DNA of 13,163 nt, taken from assembly GCA_016929175.1 (NCBI GenBank), contig JAFGJI010000060.1, forward strand, positions 1 through 13,163, written 5' to 3'. This stretch comes from Thermoplasmatota archaeon. Lineage in GTDB: Archaea; Thermoplasmatota; Penumbrarchaeia; Penumbrarchaeales; Penumbrarchaeaceae. The translations under genes and the position numbers were made by a program. Under the pieces are notes generated by a model. It did no database searches, had not been told where the DNA came from, and worked only from the letters and a program-made list of their open reading frames with translations. Positions 11,059 through 13,163 of the stretch are shown here, one piece after another. Position 1 is the stretch's first letter; the number at the start of each line of letters is the position of its first letter.

Positions 11059-13163
11059 CTATTCCTCGATTGTGTGATAGAGGGTCTCCACCAGGGGGTC
11101 CCGCTCATCGGGCTCTTCCACAATTGCCTCATCATCTTCTCCGGACCTCCTCACAAGCAATACCATTATCAACATGAGGACCAGCACGAAGATCACCGCA
11201 AGTACTATCAACATGACATAGATGGCACCCGACCTCCTATCATCTTTGTCATCATCAAGTTCATCATCATCGGGCGCCCCCCTTTCCACCACATCAATGG
11301 ATATGTTCCTTGTCTGGACCGCGCCCCATCCATCCTCTGCCGCGATGGAGACACGGAAAGTGCCAGTTGAATAAAAGAGATGCTTCAATTCTTCTCCTGG
11401 TGTCCATGTCCCGATCCCGCCACCGTCGCCCCAATTAACGGTATAGGACAGCTCCTCACCGTCGGGATCCACAGCTTCCGTGACCGTGAACATTATCTCT
11501 TCGTCCACGTAAAAGGGTCCATGCGTTTGGATGCCCAGACCTGCGGGGGGCCTGTTGACGTTCAGGACCGTCACAACGAGTTTGAAACCCGCCCAGCTAT
11601 CCCGATCGGGTCCCTGTACCCATCCCAGGTCTATCTCGAACACCTCCGAGGCGTTCCTGACCTCCACGCCGGTGATCACCGCCGACCTTCCGATGGACCA
11701 GTTGACGATTGGGGATGGAATGCCCGGGTCCTCCAGAATTCTCACATAAGCTTCCGGGGCGTTCTCGAAGATGAAGTGGATCTTGACCTCCTCCCGCTCG
11801 GAAATGGTGATCTCCACCTTCTCGCCGTCGAAGGGGATGGAGAGGTTCTCTCCGTCGAAGGATAGTCCAAGGAAAGCGGGTTCGGGCGGCATGATGATAT
11901 GGACCGTCAAAGGAATGCGTTGAAGGGCAGAGCCGTTGTTGTCGGTTATGTTCAGGAAAGTGGCTATGAGGTCGACATCGTGGTAGGATTTCATCATCAA
12001 TATGCTGTTCTGAAGAACAAGGCCATAGCTCGGTCCTTCCAGTCCGAGACATGCTTCATCGCCGTCAACGTCGGACCATTCGACCACACCCATGAAGGGC
12101 TCCCCGACCTGAAGCTCGAATACGAACCCGTCCCCACCGGGAAAATGGCGGGTCTCGTTAACCACAATGGCATCAATTGACGGAGCATCATTGACCGGTC
12201 TGACCACAAGCACCACATCGAAGTGGAAGGCGTCTACATCATCCTCCGTTTCCCAGACACCGTCCTTTCCGGGACCCCATGCAGATCCCTCGAAAATGAG
12301 GGTGCCGGACCAGTTGGCGCCGAAGAGCGGCGAGGGGCGGAACGAGAAGATGCTTCCGTTTGGGACAGTGACCCACTGTGAGCTGTATGAGGGTGGAGAG
12401 AGATCGAACGAAAGTCCATGGCCGTCCGGGTCACATATATACTGGGACAGGTCCAGGGCATCATCCAACGGTTCGTCCTCATCTGCCAGTATCATGGGTA
12501 TCGTTCCGTTGAACTCCACGGGCAGATCGGGTTCCGTGATATTGATCCCCTCGAGGTCCCAGTAACCTCTCAGCTCGTTGTTCGAACCGGTGATCTCCTG
12601 CAATTCGTCCTCTGGATCGATCTTTATCACCACTTCGCCTATCCACGGTTCGTACCAAACGGTGAGAGCGATATCCATTATCGAGGGTTCGATCCCGCTT
12701 GGTGCCGGTATGGTACCATCAAGCGCGCCCCCCAATTGCCTGAGACCTCCGTCCAGGTCCTCGTAGAGGAGGATGTCGAAGTTCTCCGCATCCAGGGAGC
12801 CGATGTTGTGGACCTTAACGGTCACCGTTCCATTTTTCTTATCAACGAATACCTCATCCTGCGGATCGAATGCCGGATCGGGCATCAGCGGCCTGATGCC
12901 CGAACCTTCTTCCAGACGGGTTATGGATACGAGGTATTCCGATCCTCCGGGAAGCGTGAAAAGCACCTTCTGTCCCCTTGCAAGATAGGTGAAGTTAACG
13001 AACAGATCATCTCTATCCCTTATCCCGTCCCCGTTCGCATCAGGACCGCAAACGAGTCTGTATCTCCCCCCGATCTCCAGGGCCCAGGGAAGCAAGGCGG
13101 CCTCCCTCTCCCCTTCGAAGAACCCGTACAGGCTGATGTTGGCCTTCCTGGAATTGGCGTCCC
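11059..13163 (-). CDS. C-terminally anchored surface protein with CARDB, Ig-like and PKD domains, N-terminus beyond window
   Basis: The frame is open from the right edge (first full codon at 13161) to the stop at 11059-11061, giving 700 residues. An EF-hand-like loop (DANGDGIRDRDD) lies near residue 40. Residues 98-188 fit a CARDB domain ('VKVHNIGSLDAENFDILLYED' through 'IDPEDELQEITGSNNE'), a beta-sandwich common in archaeal surface proteins. Ig/cadherin-like modules follow, joined by linkers such as 'VRPVNDAP'. Residues 536-626 are a PKD domain ('AVDPDGEELSYTVNWGDGG', 'LFYSTGTFRVSIAAEDGWG'). A D-rich stretch, a helix at about 646-670 and the tail RRSGEDDEAIVEEP... anchor it in the membrane. 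The upstream part, with any signal peptide or enzymatic domain, is missing; TTG at 13095 is an internal codon, not a credible start. An adhesive or structural role is inferred. Confidence 0.85.
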   Translation of the reverse strand, partial: DANSRKANISLYGFFEGEREAALLPWALEIGGRYRLVCGPDANGDGIRDRDDLFVNFTYLARGQKVLFTLPGGSEYLVSITRLEEGSGIRPLMPDPAFDPQDEVFVDKKNGTVTVKVHNIGSLDAENFDILLYEDLDGGLRQLGGALDGTIPAPSGIEPSIMDIALTVWYEPWIGEVVIKIDPEDELQEITGSNNELRGYWDLEGINITEPDLPVEFNGTIPMILADEDEPLDDALDLSQYICDPDGHGLSFDLSPPSYSSQWVTVPNGSIFSFRPSPLFGANWSGTLIFEGSAWGPGKDGVWETEDDVDAFHFDVVLVVRPVNDAPSIDAIVVNETRHFPGGDGFVFELQVGEPFMGVVEWSDVDGDEACLGLEGPSYGLVLQNSILMMKSYHDVDLIATFLNITDNNGSALQRIPLTVHIIMPPEPAFLGLSFDGENLSIPFDGEKVEITISEREEVKIHFIFENAPEAYVRILEDPGIPSPIVNWSIGRSAVITGVEVRNASEVFEIDLGWVQGPDRDSWAGFKLVVTVLNVNRPPAGLGIQTHGPFYVDEEIMFTVTEAVDPDGEELSYTVNWGDGGGIGTWTPGEELKHLFYSTGTFRVSIAAEDGWGAVQTRNISIDVVERGAPDDDELDDDKDDRRSGAIYVMLIVLAVIFVLVLMLIMVLLVRRSGEDDEAIVEEPDERDPLVETLYHTIEE

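Noticed and set aside
11380..11865. A 161-codon plus-strand frame
   Set aside because: It is antisense to the PKD/Ig region of the right-edge surface protein and has no domain or promoter support.
6282..13163. Archaeosortase (PGF-CTERM-type) sorting signals at the C-termini of the surface proteins
   Set aside because: No PGF-like tripeptide precedes any of the C-terminal helices; they look like plain membrane anchors.

Overview
The window looks like archaeal chromosome, most likely a Thermoplasmatota-type euryarchaeon (lineage is inference). The main reason is promoter geometry. Most genes have a TATA-like element (for example TTTATTAA, TTTTTAATA, TTTTTTATA) about 25-35 nt upstream of the start codon, so the mRNAs would be leaderless or have very short leaders. 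Arginine is often AGG, and GC-ending codons dominate in most genes. The large secreted proteins have an N-terminal signal peptide, strings of Ig/cadherin/PKD-type domains, one C-terminal membrane helix and a short charged tail, as is common in that phylum. No rRNA, tRNA, CRISPR array, transposase or phage gene was seen.

Layout, left to right. (1) 1-1172, minus: the N-terminal 390 residues of a secreted FG-GAP beta-propeller protein. It is built of 201-bp (67-residue) repeats and runs off the left edge. (2) 1173-1624: an AT-rich intergenic region with promoter elements and a small C(UUCG)G hairpin. (3) 1625-2164, plus: a small DUF4190-like membrane protein. (4) 2265-6257, plus: a 1330-residue surface protein with carboxypeptidase-regulatory-like domains, a Big_5/SbsA-type Ig domain, two copies of a ~90-residue repeat and a C-terminal anchor. 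(5) 6282-8984, minus: a secreted calcineurin-like metallophosphoesterase on a cadherin-like stalk with a C-terminal anchor. (6) 9076-9864, minus: a membrane M48 (HtpX-like) zinc protease. (7) 9975-10157, plus, and 10166-10432, minus: two small convergent unknown genes. (8) 10582-11055, plus: a PaaI-type hotdog thioesterase. (9) 11059-13163, minus: a surface protein with CARDB, Ig-like and PKD domains and a C-terminal anchor, whose N-terminus lies beyond the right edge.

Four of the nine genes encode exported proteins, three of them with the same design of ectodomain, single C-terminal helix and charged tail; a fourth possible anchor is cut off with the left-edge gene. The region therefore reads as a cell-surface protein island. 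The M48 protease beside them could take part in membrane-protein quality control, but this rests only on position. The thioesterase and the two small proteins show no obvious link to the surface genes. Nearly every gene has its own TATA element, so single-gene transcription is more likely than a long operon. I see no clear novel multi-gene system. The best leads are the mosaic FG-GAP repeats, the altered metal site of the phosphoesterase, the unnamed duplicated C-terminal domain of the 1330-residue protein, and two dyad sequences placed like operators.
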